From positions 1 through 37,694 of the forward strand of contig JADCEN010000031.1 of the NCBI GenBank assembly GCA_020250175.1: a stretch of 37,694 nt of DNA. The letters are read 5' to 3'. Of this stretch, positions 16,122-25,313 are shown piece after piece; within the stretch, counting starts at the first letter, position 1; every line of letters begins with the position of its first letter. A program made the translations under genes and the position numbers. The notes beneath the pieces were generated by a model. It ran no database searches, was not told the DNA's origin, and saw only the letters and a list, made by a program, of their open reading frames with translations. Source of the DNA: Rhodobacter sp. (GTDB lineage: Bacteria; Pseudomonadota; Alphaproteobacteria; Rhodobacterales; Rhodobacteraceae).

Positions 16122-17087
16122 ATGGCCGATGCCACCGAATTTCATGACCGCATGTTGTCTTTGGGCCTGGCCCGCGTTTCGGAGGCGGCGGCGCTGGCCT
16201 CGGCCGGCTGGATCGGGCGGGGGGATGAAAAGGCCGCCGACCAGGCCGCCGTCAACGCCATGCGCGACCAGTTGAACCTGCTTGACATCGCCGGCGTCGT
16301 CGTGATCGGCGAGGGCGAGCGCGACGAGGCCCCGATGCTTTATATCGGCGAAGAGGTGGGCAGCGGCCAAGGCCCCGCCGTGGACATCGCCCTTGATCCG
16401 CTGGAAGGCACCACGCTGACCGCCAAGGACATGCCCAACGCCCTGACCGTGATCGCCATGGCCCCGCGCGGCACCCTGCTGCACGCGCCCGACGTCTATA
16501 TGGAAAAGCTGGCCATCGGCCCGGGCTACCCGGTTGACACTGTGACCCTGGACATGACCCCGGTCGAGCGGGTGCAGGCCCTGGCCCGCGCCAGGGGCTG
16601 CGCCCCCGCCGATATCACCGTCTGCGTGCTGGAACGCCCCCGGCACGAGGACATGATCCGCGATGTCCGCTCCACCGGGGCCGCGATACGGCTGATCACC
16701 GATGGTGACGTGGCCGGGGTGATCCACTGCGCCGAGGCGGAAAAGACCGGCATCGACATGTATATGGGGACGGGCGGCGCACCCGAAGGCGTGCTGGCGG
16801 CTGCCGCGCTGAAATGCATGGGCGGGCAGATCTATGGCAGGCTGCTGTTTCGCAACGACGATGAACGGGGGCGCGCGGCCAGGGCGGGTGTTGCCGATCT
16901 GAACCGGGTCTATACCCTGCACGAGCTGGTGACCGCCGATGTGATCTTCGCCGCCACCGGCGTGACCCAGGGGTCGATCCTGAACGGCATCCGCCGCGAA
17001 CCGGGCTGGGTCACGATGGAGACGATCCTGATGCGGTCGAAGACCGGCTCGGTCCGCCGGATCGAATACCGCAGCCCGGTGAAATGA
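16122..17087 (+). CDS. glpX: fructose-1,6-bisphosphatase, class II
   Basis: A 321-residue class II (GlpX) fructose-bisphosphatase, which hydrolyses fructose 1,6-bisphosphate to fructose 6-phosphate in gluconeogenesis. The metal-binding signatures IGEGERDEAP (residues 62-71) and DPLEGTT (92-98) are intact, as is the later GTGGAPEGVLAAAAL. The start at 16122 gives the family N-terminus MADATEFHDRMLSLGLARVSE. It overlaps recJ by ATGA, and the two are probably co-transcribed. A gluconeogenic enzyme fits growth on carnitine, acetate and amino acids, which the neighbouring genes suggest. Confidence 0.92.
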   Translation: MADATEFHDRMLSLGLARVSEAAALASAGWIGRGDEKAADQAAVNAMRDQLNLLDIAGVVVIGEGERDEAPMLYIGEEVGSGQGPAVDIALDPLEGTTLTAKDMPNALTVIAMAPRGTLLHAPDVYMEKLAIGPGYPVDTVTLDMTPVERVQALARARGCAPADITVCVLERPRHEDMIRDVRSTGAAIRLITDGDVAGVIHCAEAEKTGIDMYMGTGGAPEGVLAAAALKCMGGQIYGRLLFRNDDERGRAARAGVADLNRVYTLHELVTADVIFAATGVTQGSILNGIRREPGWVTMETILMRSKTGSVRRIEYRSPVK

Positions 17088-18841
17088 CCGGGGCCGGGCC
17101 GGAGCGTGCCTTTCTGGGGGTCGAAGCCTCGCTGACCGGGCGGCGCTGGATCGGACCCACCGGCGCGGAAGACCGGCTGTCCGAAGCCATGGCGCAGATC
17201 ACGCGCCTGCCCCTGCCGCTGTGCCGCACCCTGGTGCGGCGCGGCGTGGCCCCGGACGGTGCCGGGCGCTTCCTGGCACCGCAGCTGCGCGATCTGTTGC
17301 CCGACCCGATGGGGCTGCGCGACATGGGGGTGGCGGCAGACCGGCTGCTGCAGGCTGTGCGCGCGCGCCAGCGGATCGCCATTCTTGGTGACTATGATGT
17401 GGATGGCGGGGCCTCTTCGGCGCTCATCATCATCTGGCTGCGCGCACTCGGGCTGCAGGCGACGCTGTATATCCCGGATCGCATCGACGAAGGCTACGGC
17501 CCCAACGTGCCCGCAATGGCCGCCCTGGCCCGCGAACATGACCTGATCCTGTGCGTTGACTGCGGCACGCTGAGCCATGAGCCGATTGCAGCGGCCAGGG
17601 GCGCGGATGTGGTGGTGCTGGATCACCATCTGGGCGCCGAAACCCTGCCCCCCGCCCTGGCGGTGGTCAATCCCAACCGGCAGGACGAGGAAGGGACGCT
17701 GGGGCACCTGTGCGCCGCCTCGGTCGTGTTCCTGCTGCTGGTCGAGGCGAACCGCCGCCTGCGCGCCGGGGGCGTGCAGGGGCCGGACCTGATGGGGATG
17801 CTGGATCTGGTTGCCCTGGCCACGGTGGCCGATGTGGCCCCGCTGATCGGGGTCAACCGGGCGCTGGTGCGTCAGGGGCTGACGGTGATGGCGCGGCGCG
17901 TGCGCCCGGGCCTTGTGGCGCTGGCCGATGTGGCGCGGATGGACCGCGCCCCAAACTGCCATGCGCTTGGCTTCCTGCTGGGGCCGCGGGTGAATGCGGG
18001 CGGGCGCATCGGGCGGGCCGACCTGGGGGCGCGCCTCTTGGCCACCGACGACCCGGCCGAAGCCGTTTCGATCGCGGCACGGCTGGACGAGCTGAACAGC
18101 GAGCGGCGCGACATCGAACTGCGGGTGCGCGAGGCGGCCCTGGCCCAGGCCGGGGCGCGCGGGCTGGATGGGCCGCTGGTCTGGGCGGCGGGGGAAGGCT
18201 GGCATCCCGGCGTGGTCGGCATTGTCGCTGCCCGCCTGAAAGAGGCGACAAACCGCCCCGCCGTGGTGATCGGGCTGGAGGGTGGGATCGGCAAGGGGTC
18301 GGGCCGCTCGGTCTCTGGCGTGGACCTTGGTGCGGCGGTGCAGCGCCTGGCAGCGGAAGGGCTGCTGACGCGGGGTGGCGGGCACCGGATGGCCGCCGGG
18401 CTGACGGTGGCGGAAGACCGGATCGAAGCGGCCATGGCCCGGCTGGGCGAGTTGCTGGCGCGGCAGGGTGCCGGGCGCGGCGGCGCGGCGGATTTGCGGC
18501 TGGACGGGCTGCTGATGACCGGGGCCGCCACGGCGCAGCTCGTCGAACATCTGGAGGCGGCCGGCCCCTTTGGCGCATCGGCCCCCGCCCCGCGCTTTGC
18601 CTTTGCCGATCAGGCAGTTACCGCCCGCCGTGTCGGCGAAACCCATCTGCGGCTGACCCTGACCGACGGCATGGGACCGCCGCTCGAGGCGATTGCCTTT
18701 GGCGCTTTCGACAGCGCGCTGGGGCCGGTGCTGGCCCAGCCCGGCGCGCAGCGGTTTCACCTGGCCGGTCGGCTGGAGATCAGCCACTGGAACGGCCGCA
18801 GCAAGGTGCAACTGCGGCTGGAAGACGCCGCAAGGGCGTGA
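17084..18841 (+). CDS. recJ: single-stranded-DNA-specific 5'-3' exonuclease RecJ
   Basis: A 585-residue RecJ, close to the usual 570-580 residues. The DHH phosphoesterase core shows GDYDVDGGASSALI (from residue 102) and VVLDHHLG (Asp180-His182). The DHHA1 part has RVNAGGRIGRADLG and the RSVSGVDLG...GGHRMAAG block, followed by a C-terminal OB-like domain. It degrades single-stranded DNA in the RecF recombination, base-excision and mismatch-repair pathways, with Mn2+ or Mg2+ bound by the DHH aspartates. The ATG overlaps the glpX stop. Confidence 0.93.
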   Translation: MTGAGPERAFLGVEASLTGRRWIGPTGAEDRLSEAMAQITRLPLPLCRTLVRRGVAPDGAGRFLAPQLRDLLPDPMGLRDMGVAADRLLQAVRARQRIAILGDYDVDGGASSALIIIWLRALGLQATLYIPDRIDEGYGPNVPAMAALAREHDLILCVDCGTLSHEPIAAARGADVVVLDHHLGAETLPPALAVVNPNRQDEEGTLGHLCAASVVFLLLVEANRRLRAGGVQGPDLMGMLDLVALATVADVAPLIGVNRALVRQGLTVMARRVRPGLVALADVARMDRAPNCHALGFLLGPRVNAGGRIGRADLGARLLATDDPAEAVSIAARLDELNSERRDIELRVREAALAQAGARGLDGPLVWAAGEGWHPGVVGIVAARLKEATNRPAVVIGLEGGIGKGSGRSVSGVDLGAAVQRLAAEGLLTRGGGHRMAAGLTVAEDRIEAAMARLGELLARQGAGRGGAADLRLDGLLMTGAATAQLVEHLEAAGPFGASAPAPRFAFADQAVTARRVGETHLRLTLTDGMGPPLEAIAFGAFDSALGPVLAQPGAQRFHLAGRLEISHWNGRSKVQLRLEDAARA

Positions 18842-18876
18842 CGCGCAGCGCCCCGCAACAGGCGGCAAGAATCGTC

Positions 18877-18905
18877 TTGCGCTTGTTCCGCACCTCGCCT
18901 AAACA
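18877..18905 (+). promoter_or_regulatory. putative promoter of tRNA-Glu
   Basis: TTGCGC at 18877-18882 and TAAACA at 18900-18905 with a 17-base spacer lie just upstream of the tRNA gene. Transcription would start about 12 bases before the mature 5' end. The match to sigma-70 consensus is moderate and comes from reading only. Confidence 0.4.
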
Positions 18906-18923
18906 CCGCGCCAGACAGAGCAT

Positions 18924-18998
18924 GGCCCGTTCGTCTATCGGTTAGGACACCAGGTTTTCAACCTGGGAAGAGGGGTTCGACTCCCCTACGGGCTGCCA
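18924..18998 (+). tRNA. tRNA-Glu (anticodon TTC)
   Basis: A 75-base cloverleaf including an encoded CCA end. The acceptor stem is GGCCCGT with ACGGGCT (one G-U pair at the end) and discriminator G. The anticodon stem CCAGG/CCTGG encloses the loop TTTTCAA, with anticodon TTC. The T arm is GGGG-TTCGACT-CCCC, and the D arm contains CGGTTAGGA. It reads GAA/GAG codons. The gene stands alone and is followed at once by a lower-GC islet; the tRNA 3' end was not found repeated elsewhere in the window. Confidence 0.95.
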
Positions 18999-19123
18999 AA
19001 AGATCTACGTAAGCAATTGATTTAGTTTAGTAATTCGCAAGGTCAAAAATCTCTACCCGCAATCTACCTATGACATAATGACCCCTGAAAGCGGTCTTTT
19101 GGGCTCTGCGACAGGTTGGAAAC

Positions 19124-19193
19124 GATCACGCATTCGTGATCCGGTGGCTTGCGGTGCGCTTCAGCATGACAACGAACTTCGGTGGTTAACCAC
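19124..19193. promoter_or_regulatory. palindromes upstream of the tRNA-linked small-gene operon
   Basis: Two symmetrical elements precede the small genes: GATCACG-CATT-CGTGATC at 19124-19141 (7-bp stem) and the perfect 12-bp palindrome GTGGTTAACCAC at 19182-19193. Either could be an operator, or the first a weak terminator. Both lie in the AT-richer 263-base gap after the tRNA, where no gene is visible. Confidence 0.35.
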
Positions 19194-19262
19194 TAGCGCG
19201 ACTTCGATGCTTCGCGTATCTTGCACTAAATACAGTTACTTTATGCGAGGTTAACACCACTC

Positions 19263-19445
19263 ATGGCAGCGAAGTTCAAGCCCGGCGACATTGTTCAACT
19301 GAAATCTGGCGGTCCCGCGATGACCATTTCTAGCAGCGGTTCGGGCGACAGCTACTGGTGCGAATGGTTCAAGGGCGCGTCAAAAGAGCGTGCGCCTTTC
19401 AACGAAGAAACTTTGCAGCCTTATGTTGCGCCGAAGAAAACATGA
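19263..19445 (+). CDS. small DUF2158 (YodC-like) protein
   Basis: A 60-residue protein, KFKPGDIVQLKSGGPAMTI..., ending YWCEWFKG-x-KERAPFNEETLQPY. This is the compact DUF2158/YodC beta-barrel family, whose role is unknown. It is often found on phages, plasmids and islands. The length is normal for the family. It overlaps the next gene by ATGA and is the first of three small genes in a lower-GC segment immediately after tRNA-Glu. Confidence 0.8.
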   Translation: MAAKFKPGDIVQLKSGGPAMTISSSGSGDSYWCEWFKGASKERAPFNEETLQPYVAPKKT

Positions 19446-19699
19446 CGGAAGACGAAGCCGCCCGTTGGATGCTTGCAGAGTATGAACGGGACGGTTTTCT
19501 GTATCAGGAAGCCGCCGCAAGTCACCTGTTCCAACTTCAAGATGAGACCTTGGCGTATTTCGATAAGTCTTCGAACCTATGCGTCGGCAAAGGTGTGTTG
19601 AAGATTTTCAACGACTTGACACCGGAAGCGGTTTACGAACGCGCGGGCAAGTTCTGGCGCATTCGGCTTGAAACCGACCAGCCGGGGCGACAACAGTAA
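19442..19699 (+). CDS. small conserved hypothetical protein (DUF6953-like)
   Basis: An 85-residue protein, MTEDEAARWMLAEYERDGFLYQEAAASHL..., with KGVLKIFNDLTPEAV in the middle and FWRIRLETDQPGRQQ at the end. The pattern (short helix, fLYQ, a strand pair, vLkxFxxLT, a final WRxR...PGRQQ) is the one I recall for DUF6953 proteins, whose function is not known. It is translationally coupled to the DUF2158 gene (ATGA). There is no signal peptide or membrane segment, and no catalytic motif could be recognised. Confidence 0.7.
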   Translation: MTEDEAARWMLAEYERDGFLYQEAAASHLFQLQDETLAYFDKSSNLCVGKGVLKIFNDLTPEAVYERAGKFWRIRLETDQPGRQQ

Positions 19700-19711
19700 C
19701 GAAGGTCTTTC

Positions 19712-19999
19712 ATGGACAACGTGACTTCGGACATATTGAGCGGCTTGGGTTTGGCGATAACCTTGGTCGGGGCTTGGATCACCGCCCGCGCAGTCATTTT
19801 GAAGCAAGCTGCCGCAATTCATGTCGGGGTTCCGCGTTGGGCGGGCGCGACCGACGAAGAAAACCTGAAAATGCCTATGGTGCAGAACTTGCTTGCGTCT
19901 TCGCGCGGGGCGCGGCGCGGCTTGCTGTTCATCGCAAGCGGAACCGCGCTGCAAATCGTGCCCATTGCCGTTCGGCTAGTTTCGCTGGCATTCGCGTAG
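19712..19999 (+). CDS. small membrane protein of unknown function
   Basis: A 95-residue protein with two likely membrane segments: one near the N-terminus (LGLAITLVGAWITARAVIL) and one near the C-terminus (LLFIASGTALQIVPIAVRLV), with a polar loop between. I do not recognise a family. It lies 12 bases after the DUF6953-like gene in the same direction and is followed at once by a terminator hairpin, so it probably ends the small operon. Confidence 0.6.
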   Translation: MDNVTSDILSGLGLAITLVGAWITARAVILKQAAAIHVGVPRWAGATDEENLKMPMVQNLLASSRGARRGLLFIASGTALQIVPIAVRLVSLAFA

Positions 20000-20003
20000 A
20001 AAA

Positions 20004-20033
20004 GACCCCCGAAACCTTGCGGCAACGGGGGTC
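20004..20033 (+). terminator. terminator hairpin after the small-gene operon
   Basis: GACCCCCG (20004-20011) pairs perfectly with CGGGGGTC (20026-20033) around a 14-base loop, five bases after the stop of the small membrane protein gene. There is no clear U run, but the position fits intrinsic termination. Confidence 0.6.
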
Positions 20034-20485
20034 AGGTAGCTTCCTCAGTGGCCCTGCGGAAGAAGTTAGAAAGCGACTGCGCGTATCCCCGCAACAGCGC
20101 TGTCGGGGTCGATACCCGCAGCGACGCAGGCTTGACGAACGGTGGCCCCTGTGGCGACCGTAACACGGCGACGGGCCGGGGAAGTCTGGCCATCCCGCCT
20201 CTGCGCGGCGGGGATTGCCCCTAACAAAGGGCCGCACGGTGGGCGCATTCGACGCAGCCCTGCGCCGGTGCCTGCTGCAGGGCGATCCGGTGCGCTTGCC
20301 GGGCATCGTCTGCAAGGCGCGGCGGGCCAAGGTCCGGGCGCTGTCCGTCAATGACGCGCCCGCAGTTACCGCCGGCTGGCCCTCGCCAGAGGTAAATGCC
20401 GCCCATGGCCAGCCAGACCACGCGTGAAAGGCTTTCCTGTTTTCCGGTCAGCGATCCCTTCGGTCAGGGCTTCCTGATCGGCCGG
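20034..20485. other. gap with only weak short frames between the islet and the neuB-type gene
   Basis: I cannot support a gene here. Two minus-strand frames are the least implausible: 20221-20421 (66 residues, ending CVECAHRAALC, a possible zinc-knuckle-like end) and 20066-20248 (60 residues, ending in VRQACVAAGIDPDSAV...). They overlap each other, lack clear ribosome sites and match nothing I know. They may be remnants from the islet boundary. Confidence 0.3.
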
Positions 20486-21547
20486 TTAGAACGCCCTTTC
20501 GCCGCCCGGTCGCCCCGCAAGGCCGATGTCGGCCCAGGTCAGTTGCGTGTTCCGGGTGACGGCCCGCGTCAGGGTGCGGCCCACGACCAGATCGAAATCA
20601 TAGCCCGCAATCTGCCCCGATCCGGGGCGGCGGGCCCAGATGTCGGCCTCGGCAATCACATGGCCGGCCGGCAGGTCGCGGTCGGCCACCACGCTGGCGC
20701 GGGCAAAGCGGTAAACCGGTTCTTCCGCCGCCGTGCGCCGCTTGGGGTTGTGCAGGGCCGTGTGAATCTCGCGGCTGCGGTCGATCAGAAAGCGCAGCTC
20801 GGCGGGGTCCATCGAGTTGATGATGTCCGGGCCGATCCGATACCGCGTATCGGTATAGTGCCGCTCCAGAATGCAGGCCCCCAGCGCGACCGAGGCCAGC
20901 GCCATTTCCGGCCCGATGGAATGGTCGGAAAACCCGACGACCGCCCGCGGAAAGGCGCGCCGCAGGTCCGTGACCCCCTGAAGGCTGACGATTTCGGGCG
21001 GCGAGGGGTACAGGTTGGTGCATTCCAGCAGCGCATAATCAACGCCGGCAGCATCCAGGATGGCGACACTTTCGCGAAGCGTCTCAATCGTCTGCATCCC
21101 GGTTGACAGGATCACCGGCTTGCCAAAGCGCGCGATATGGCGGATCAGCGGCAGGTTGTCCGCCTCGCCCGAGCCGATCTTGAAGGCAGGCACGCCGATC
21201 TCCGCCAGAAAATCCGCCGCCTTGCGGCTGAACGGGGTGGAGATATAGATCATCCCCAGGCTTTCGGTGTAATCGCGCAGCACCACCTCGTCCTGTGCGG
21301 ACAGGGCACAGCGGGCCATCACTTCCCAGATCGAGACATCGGCATTGGGCGGGAAGATCTGCCTGGCCTCATCCGTCATTTCATCGTCAAGGAAATGCGT
21401 CTGATGCTTGATGCATTCGCAGCCCGACAGATGCGCAAGGCGGACCATTTCCTTTGCAACGTCAAGACTGCCGCCATGGTTGATGCCGATTTCGGCAATC
21501 ACAAGCGGCGGATGGGCGGGGCCGATCTGGCGGTTGGCAATCTGCAT
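20486..21547 (-). CDS. neuB: N-acetylneuraminate synthase family protein (NeuB-like)
   Basis: A 353-residue NeuB-type synthase, a TIM barrel followed by a C-terminal antifreeze-like SAF domain (about residues 290-345, from YRFARASVVADRDLPAGHVI). The barrel shows LVIAEIGINHGGSLDVAK, the KHQTHF strand, STPFSRKA, KIGSGE, STGMQT and GFSDHSIG, all typical. It condenses phosphoenolpyruvate with a hexosamine to give a nonulosonic acid (sialic, legionaminic or related). The start at 21547 gives the family N-terminus MQIANRQIG; the frame extends to 21610 but only as non-conserved residues. No neuA, neuC or flagellin glycosylation genes adjoin it, so the exact sugar is open. Confidence 0.85.
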   Translation of the reverse strand: MQIANRQIGPAHPPLVIAEIGINHGGSLDVAKEMVRLAHLSGCECIKHQTHFLDDEMTDEARQIFPPNADVSIWEVMARCALSAQDEVVLRDYTESLGMIYISTPFSRKAADFLAEIGVPAFKIGSGEADNLPLIRHIARFGKPVILSTGMQTIETLRESVAILDAAGVDYALLECTNLYPSPPEIVSLQGVTDLRRAFPRAVVGFSDHSIGPEMALASVALGACILERHYTDTRYRIGPDIINSMDPAELRFLIDRSREIHTALHNPKRRTAAEEPVYRFARASVVADRDLPAGHVIAEADIWARRPGSGQIAGYDFDLVVGRTLTRAVTRNTQLTWADIGLAGRPGGERAF

Positions 21548-21714
21548 GGGGTCCCCCGGGTCAGGGCCGCAGTCTTGCGCCAACGAAAAGGCAGACGCAA
21601 CCCGACACATGCGCCCGTTGCCGCAGCAAGGGCGCTGTCATGGCGGGCCCGTGCCCGAGGTAAAGCGCATGACGCGCGGTTGCGGCAGCCCGCCGGGCGG
21701 ACTGCCGCAAGGCT

Positions 21715-22635
21715 TCAGAACCGTATCGTAGCCACAAGACCGAACAGACTTGCGTCGTCATAGGTTTGCGTCGACAACTCCTTGCCGCTGGCGTCGTACA
21801 GCGTGAACTCGCCGCCCGTGGCAACACCGGCGAAGCCCATGACCTCGATCATTTCGGTCGGCCGCCAGGACGCTGTCGCGACGATAGGCGTGTAGGCTTC
21901 CTCGGCAACGCCGCCTGAGGCGGCCCCATGGTTGTTGTCCAGACGGAACTGGACATCTTCGAAACGCCCCTGGATGCCGAAGCTCCACGCATCGTTCGCC
22001 TGCCAGCTCAGCGTTAGGCCCGGCCCGCGCGAGGCTGCAAGCCCGCGCGCCGTTGACAGGCTTACGCTGTCGCTGATCTGCCAATCGACCAGCAGAATGG
22101 GAATGACGTCATCATCCCCTACCAGAGACTCGAACAAGCCGACGCCGGGACCGATGATAAGCCTTGGATTGAACTGCCAGGTGAAACCAGCGAGCAGTTC
22201 CGATGTTGTCCCGTCACCGCTGTCTGCCCCGGACTCGCCGTTAAGGGACAGGCCGGGTTCCAGGAAGAACTCAAGCCGGTCTGACGCGCTGTAGCTGAAC
22301 CTCAGACTGATCTCGTTTTGCTGCACCCAGCCCAACTCGTTTGCAAGCGGAAATCCGGAGACACCCGAGAAGTCATAGTCGGTTCCGCCGAAGCCAGCCT
22401 CAAACTCGATCGATGCCCGCTCGCCAAGCGGCAATTCTGCGCCGATCGAGGCAAAAGAGCGGTTTGCCGAAAACGTGCCGGAGCGTTCGAGATTCGCATC
22501 CCCCTGAAAGACAAACAGGGCGTCAGCCTCAAATGACAGGCCCTCCCCTTCGTCACGGTCCTGTGCGACGGCAAGGGCGGGGGCACCTGCTGCCAGCACT
22601 GAAGCAAGCAGACCACCCATAAAACGATGGAACAT
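21715..22635 (-). CDS. outer-membrane beta-barrel protein
   Basis: A 306-residue exported protein with a signal peptide (MFHRFMGGLLASVLAAGAPALAVAQ, cleaved near residue 25). The mature part alternates polar and hydrophobic residues in many amphipathic strands (SIEFEAGFGG, EISLRFSYSAS, LLAGFTWQFNP, ATASWRPTE) and ends LFGLVATIRF with a C-terminal phenylalanine, the recognition signal of the BAM complex. Acidic turns (GDDD, DSGDG) fit extracellular loops. I know no specific function; a DUF6268-like barrel or small porin is possible. It has a strong ribosome site (GAGGAGGT). Neighbours do not suggest a role. Confidence 0.75.
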   Translation of the reverse strand: MFHRFMGGLLASVLAAGAPALAVAQDRDEGEGLSFEADALFVFQGDANLERSGTFSANRSFASIGAELPLGERASIEFEAGFGGTDYDFSGVSGFPLANELGWVQQNEISLRFSYSASDRLEFFLEPGLSLNGESGADSGDGTTSELLAGFTWQFNPRLIIGPGVGLFESLVGDDDVIPILLVDWQISDSVSLSTARGLAASRGPGLTLSWQANDAWSFGIQGRFEDVQFRLDNNHGAASGGVAEEAYTPIVATASWRPTEMIEVMGFAGVATGGEFTLYDASGKELSTQTYDDASLFGLVATIRF

Positions 22636-23347
22636 CCAATATACCTCCTCGATTTTATTGTCCCGCTTCGCACTATATCAGGGATGACCGCCGTCCGCCA
22701 CCCCTCATTTCCGGCGGCGCTGTGGCAAGGGGTCGAAGGGCCGACCTTGCCTGAACCGGGATGCGCCGCCCGATGATGATGCCAAGGCTGCCACGCCTCT
22801 GGCACCCGTGAAGCCCCCTGCAACCCGTTCGGGACATCTGAAACGTCACCTGGCCCCGGCCCAAACGGTGGCCTGCGCGAAGATGACAAAGGCCCCTCAC
22901 AACCGGGGCCTTGCGTGTCCGGGTCTGACTGACGGCACGGAAGGGGCTGTTTCATCCGCTGTGGGTCGCCACCGGAGTCCACCGGCAAGCGCCCCGGCCT
23001 GCGGCATGGTCTGCCCCCGGCCCGGCAGGCGAAAACGGCGACTCAGGGCAGGGCGGCATCCTGACGCGCCGCGCGGTGCGTCACGCCCTGCCGCCGCGCC
23101 AACCGGATTTGGGGCGGCTGCACCGGGCGCAGCCTTGACAGGCAAACTGATGAAAACTGCCGCAAATCTTTGCCGCCCCTGCGGGACATTTTCATTCCTG
23201 ACCCGGATCAGTCAATAGATTTACAGAAAAAACTATATTTTAAAAAGGGATAGCAAAAAATTGACCAATGGGTTATCATCGTCCCGTCAAGGCCGCGATG
23301 CGGCTTGTCAGGCAGGCTGCGGCCGGGTGCCGCAAGGGGGGGTAGCA
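22636..23347. other. 712-base divergent intergenic region
   Basis: The region separates the outer-membrane protein gene (leftward) from acs (rightward). It holds a terminator-like hairpin at 22889-22912, a G/C-rich middle with several short palindromes, and an AT-rich tract (23215-23265) that probably carries the acs promoter. I find no convincing open reading frame. The size and the isolated terminator leave room for a small RNA. Confidence 0.4.
22889..22912 (-). terminator. isolated terminator-like hairpin
   Basis: AAGGCCCC (22889-22896) pairs with GGGGCCTT (22905-22912) around an 8-base loop. On the minus strand the stem continues into TTTGTC, so termination is likelier in that direction. 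No gene ends near it, which suggests an untranslated transcript from the right or a vanished gene. Confidence 0.45.
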
Positions 23348-25312
23348 ATGCAGGACCAGTCACATTCGGCCGGAGTCTATCCGGCGTCGCCCGAGTTCGT
23401 GGCGCGGGCCCATGTCGATGGGGCGAAGTACGACGCGATGTATGCCGCATCGGTTACCGACCCCGATGCCTTCTGGGCACATGAGGCGGAACGTATCGAC
23501 TGGATCAACACTCCGGCCAGGATCAAGAACTGCGACTTCACCTATGGCCGGGTTTCGATCAAGTGGTTCGAGGATGGCACGCTGAACGTCGCGGCCAACT
23601 GCGTTGACCGCCATGTCGCGCGGCGGGGCAGCCAGACTGCGATCATCTGGGAACCGGATGATCCCGCAACCCCGGCCCGGCACATCAGCTATGTCGAACT
23701 GCTGGAAAACGTCTGCCGCATGGCGAACGTGCTGAAGGCCCATGGCGTGCGCAGGGGCGACCGTGTTGTGCTCTATCTTCCGATGATCCCCGAGGCCGCC
23801 TATGCGATGCTGGCCTGTGCGCGAATCGGGGCGGTCCATTCCGTTGTCTTTGCAGGGTTTTCGCCCGATGCCCTGGCGAACCGGATCAATGACTGCGAAG
23901 CCCGGATCGTGATCACCGCAGACTTTGCGCCGCGCGGCGGCAAGAAGACCGCGCTGAAATCAAATGCCGACGCGGCCCTGCTGCATTGCGACGACCATGT
24001 GAAATGCCTCGTGGTCAGGCACACCGGCGACCAGACCAGCTGGACCCAGGGCCGCGACTTTGATGTGAAGGCGGAAATGGCGGCCGCCGCCCCCTATTGC
24101 GCCTATGCCGAGATCGGGGCGGAAGACCCGCTTTTCATTCTTTACACCTCGGGGTCCACCGGAAAGCCGAAAGGGGTGGTGCATACCTCTGGCGGCTATC
24201 TGGTTTATGCCGCGATGACGCATCAGCTGACCTTTGATTACCGCGATGGCGATATTTTCTGGTGCACCGCCGATGTGGGCTGGGTCACGGGCCACAGCTA
24301 TATCCTTTATGGCCCGCTTGCGAACGGCGCGACAACGGTGATGTTCGAAGGCGTGCCAACTTTCCCGGATGCGGGACGGTTCTGGCAGGTTTGCGCAAAG
24401 CATAAGGTGTCGCAGTTCTACACGGCCCCGACGGCGATCCGCTCGCTTATGGGGCTTGGCCCGCAATGGGTTGAAAAGCATGATCTTTCATCGCTCCGCC
24501 TGTTGGGGTCGGTGGGCGAGCCGATCAACCCCGAAGCCTGGAACTGGTACAACATCCATGTCGGCAAAGGCCGCTGCCCGATCGTCGATACCTTCTGGCA
24601 GACCGAGACCGGCGGGCACATGATTACCCCGCTGCCGGGTGCCATTCCGCAAAAGCCCGGATCAGCGACGAAGCCCTTCTTCGGCGTGAAGCCGGTGATC
24701 CTGGATCCGGCCACCGCCAAAGTGCAGGAGGCAACCGAAACCGACGGTGTGCTGTGCATTGCTGACAGCTGGCCCGGCCAGATGCGCACCCTGTGGGGCG
24801 ACCATCAGCGCTTCGAAGACGCCTATTTCGCGCAATACCGCGGCTACTACTTTACCGGCGACGGCTGCCGGCGCGATGCCGATGGCTATTACTGGATCAC
24901 CGGGCGGGTCGACGACGTGATCAACGTCTCGGGTCACCGGATGGGCACCGCCGAAGTTGAATCGGCGCTTGTCGCGCATCCGAAGGTCGCTGAAAGCGCC
25001 GTCGTGGGCTATCCCCATGACATCAAGGGGCAAGGCATCTACGCCTATGTCACGCTGATGAACGGGGTGGAACCGACCGACGCCCTGAAGAAAGAGCTGG
25101 AAGCCTGGGTGCGGACCGAAATCGGACCCATCGCCAAGCCCGATCTGATCCAGTGGGCACCCGGCCTGCCGAAAACCCGGTCGGGCAAGATCATGCGACG
25201 CATCCTGCGCAAGATCGCCGAAAACGATTACGCCGCACTGGGCGACACCTCGACGCTGGCCGACCCGACGGTGGTGCAGGACCTGATCGAAAACCGGATG
25301 AACCGGGCCTGA
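23348..25312 (+). CDS. acs: acetyl-CoA synthetase (AMP-forming)
   Basis: A 654-residue enzyme of normal Acs length that activates acetate to acetyl-CoA via acetyl-AMP. The motifs are complete: the phosphate loop [26 protein letters not shown], the hinge [18 protein letters not shown] and the C-terminal [11 protein letters not shown] with the lysine that is normally regulated by acetylation. The start at 23348 follows GGGGGG and gives the family N-terminus ([14 protein letters not shown]). The open frame further upstream (23261) is not conserved. It is followed by a small gene and a transporter on the same strand, probably an acetate uptake and activation unit. Confidence 0.95.
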   Translation: MQDQSHSAGVYPASPEFVARAHVDGAKYDAMYAASVTDPDAFWAHEAERIDWINTPARIKNCDFTYGRVSIKWFEDGTLNVAANCVDRHVARRGSQTAIIWEPDDPATPARHISYVELLENVCRMANVLKAHGVRRGDRVVLYLPMIPEAAYAMLACARIGAVHSVVFAGFSPDALANRINDCEARIVITADFAPRGGKKTALKSNADAALLHCDDHVKCLVVRHTGDQTSWTQGRDFDVKAEMAAAAPYCAYAEIGAEDPLFILYTSGSTGKPKGVVHTSGGYLVYAAMTHQLTFDYRDGDIFWCTADVGWVTGHSYILYGPLANGATTVMFEGVPTFPDAGRFWQVCAKHKVSQFYTAPTAIRSLMGLGPQWVEKHDLSSLRLLGSVGEPINPEAWNWYNIHVGKGRCPIVDTFWQTETGGHMITPLPGAIPQKPGSATKPFFGVKPVILDPATAKVQEATETDGVLCIADSWPGQMRTLWGDHQRFEDAYFAQYRGYYFTGDGCRRDADGYYWITGRVDDVINVSGHRMGTAEVESALVAHPKVAESAVVGYPHDIKGQGIYAYVTLMNGVEPTDALKKELEAWVRTEIGPIAKPDLIQWAPGLPKTRSGKIMRRILRKIAENDYAALGDTSTLADPTVVQDLIENRMNRA

Positions 25313-25313
25313 G

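Noticed and set aside
16910-18868. 652-residue minus-strand open frame opposite recJ
   Set aside because: Same kind of antisense shadow; recJ has all its DHH motifs on the other strand.
18999-20485. Direct repeat of the tRNA-Glu 3' end as an att site
   Set aside because: I looked for the CTACGGGCTGCCA end downstream and found no second copy in the window, so no attachment site is claimed.
23261-23347. TTG start 29 codons upstream for acs
   Set aside because: The extra residues are not part of the Acs family, and the ATG at 23348 has a better-placed purine-rich ribosome site.
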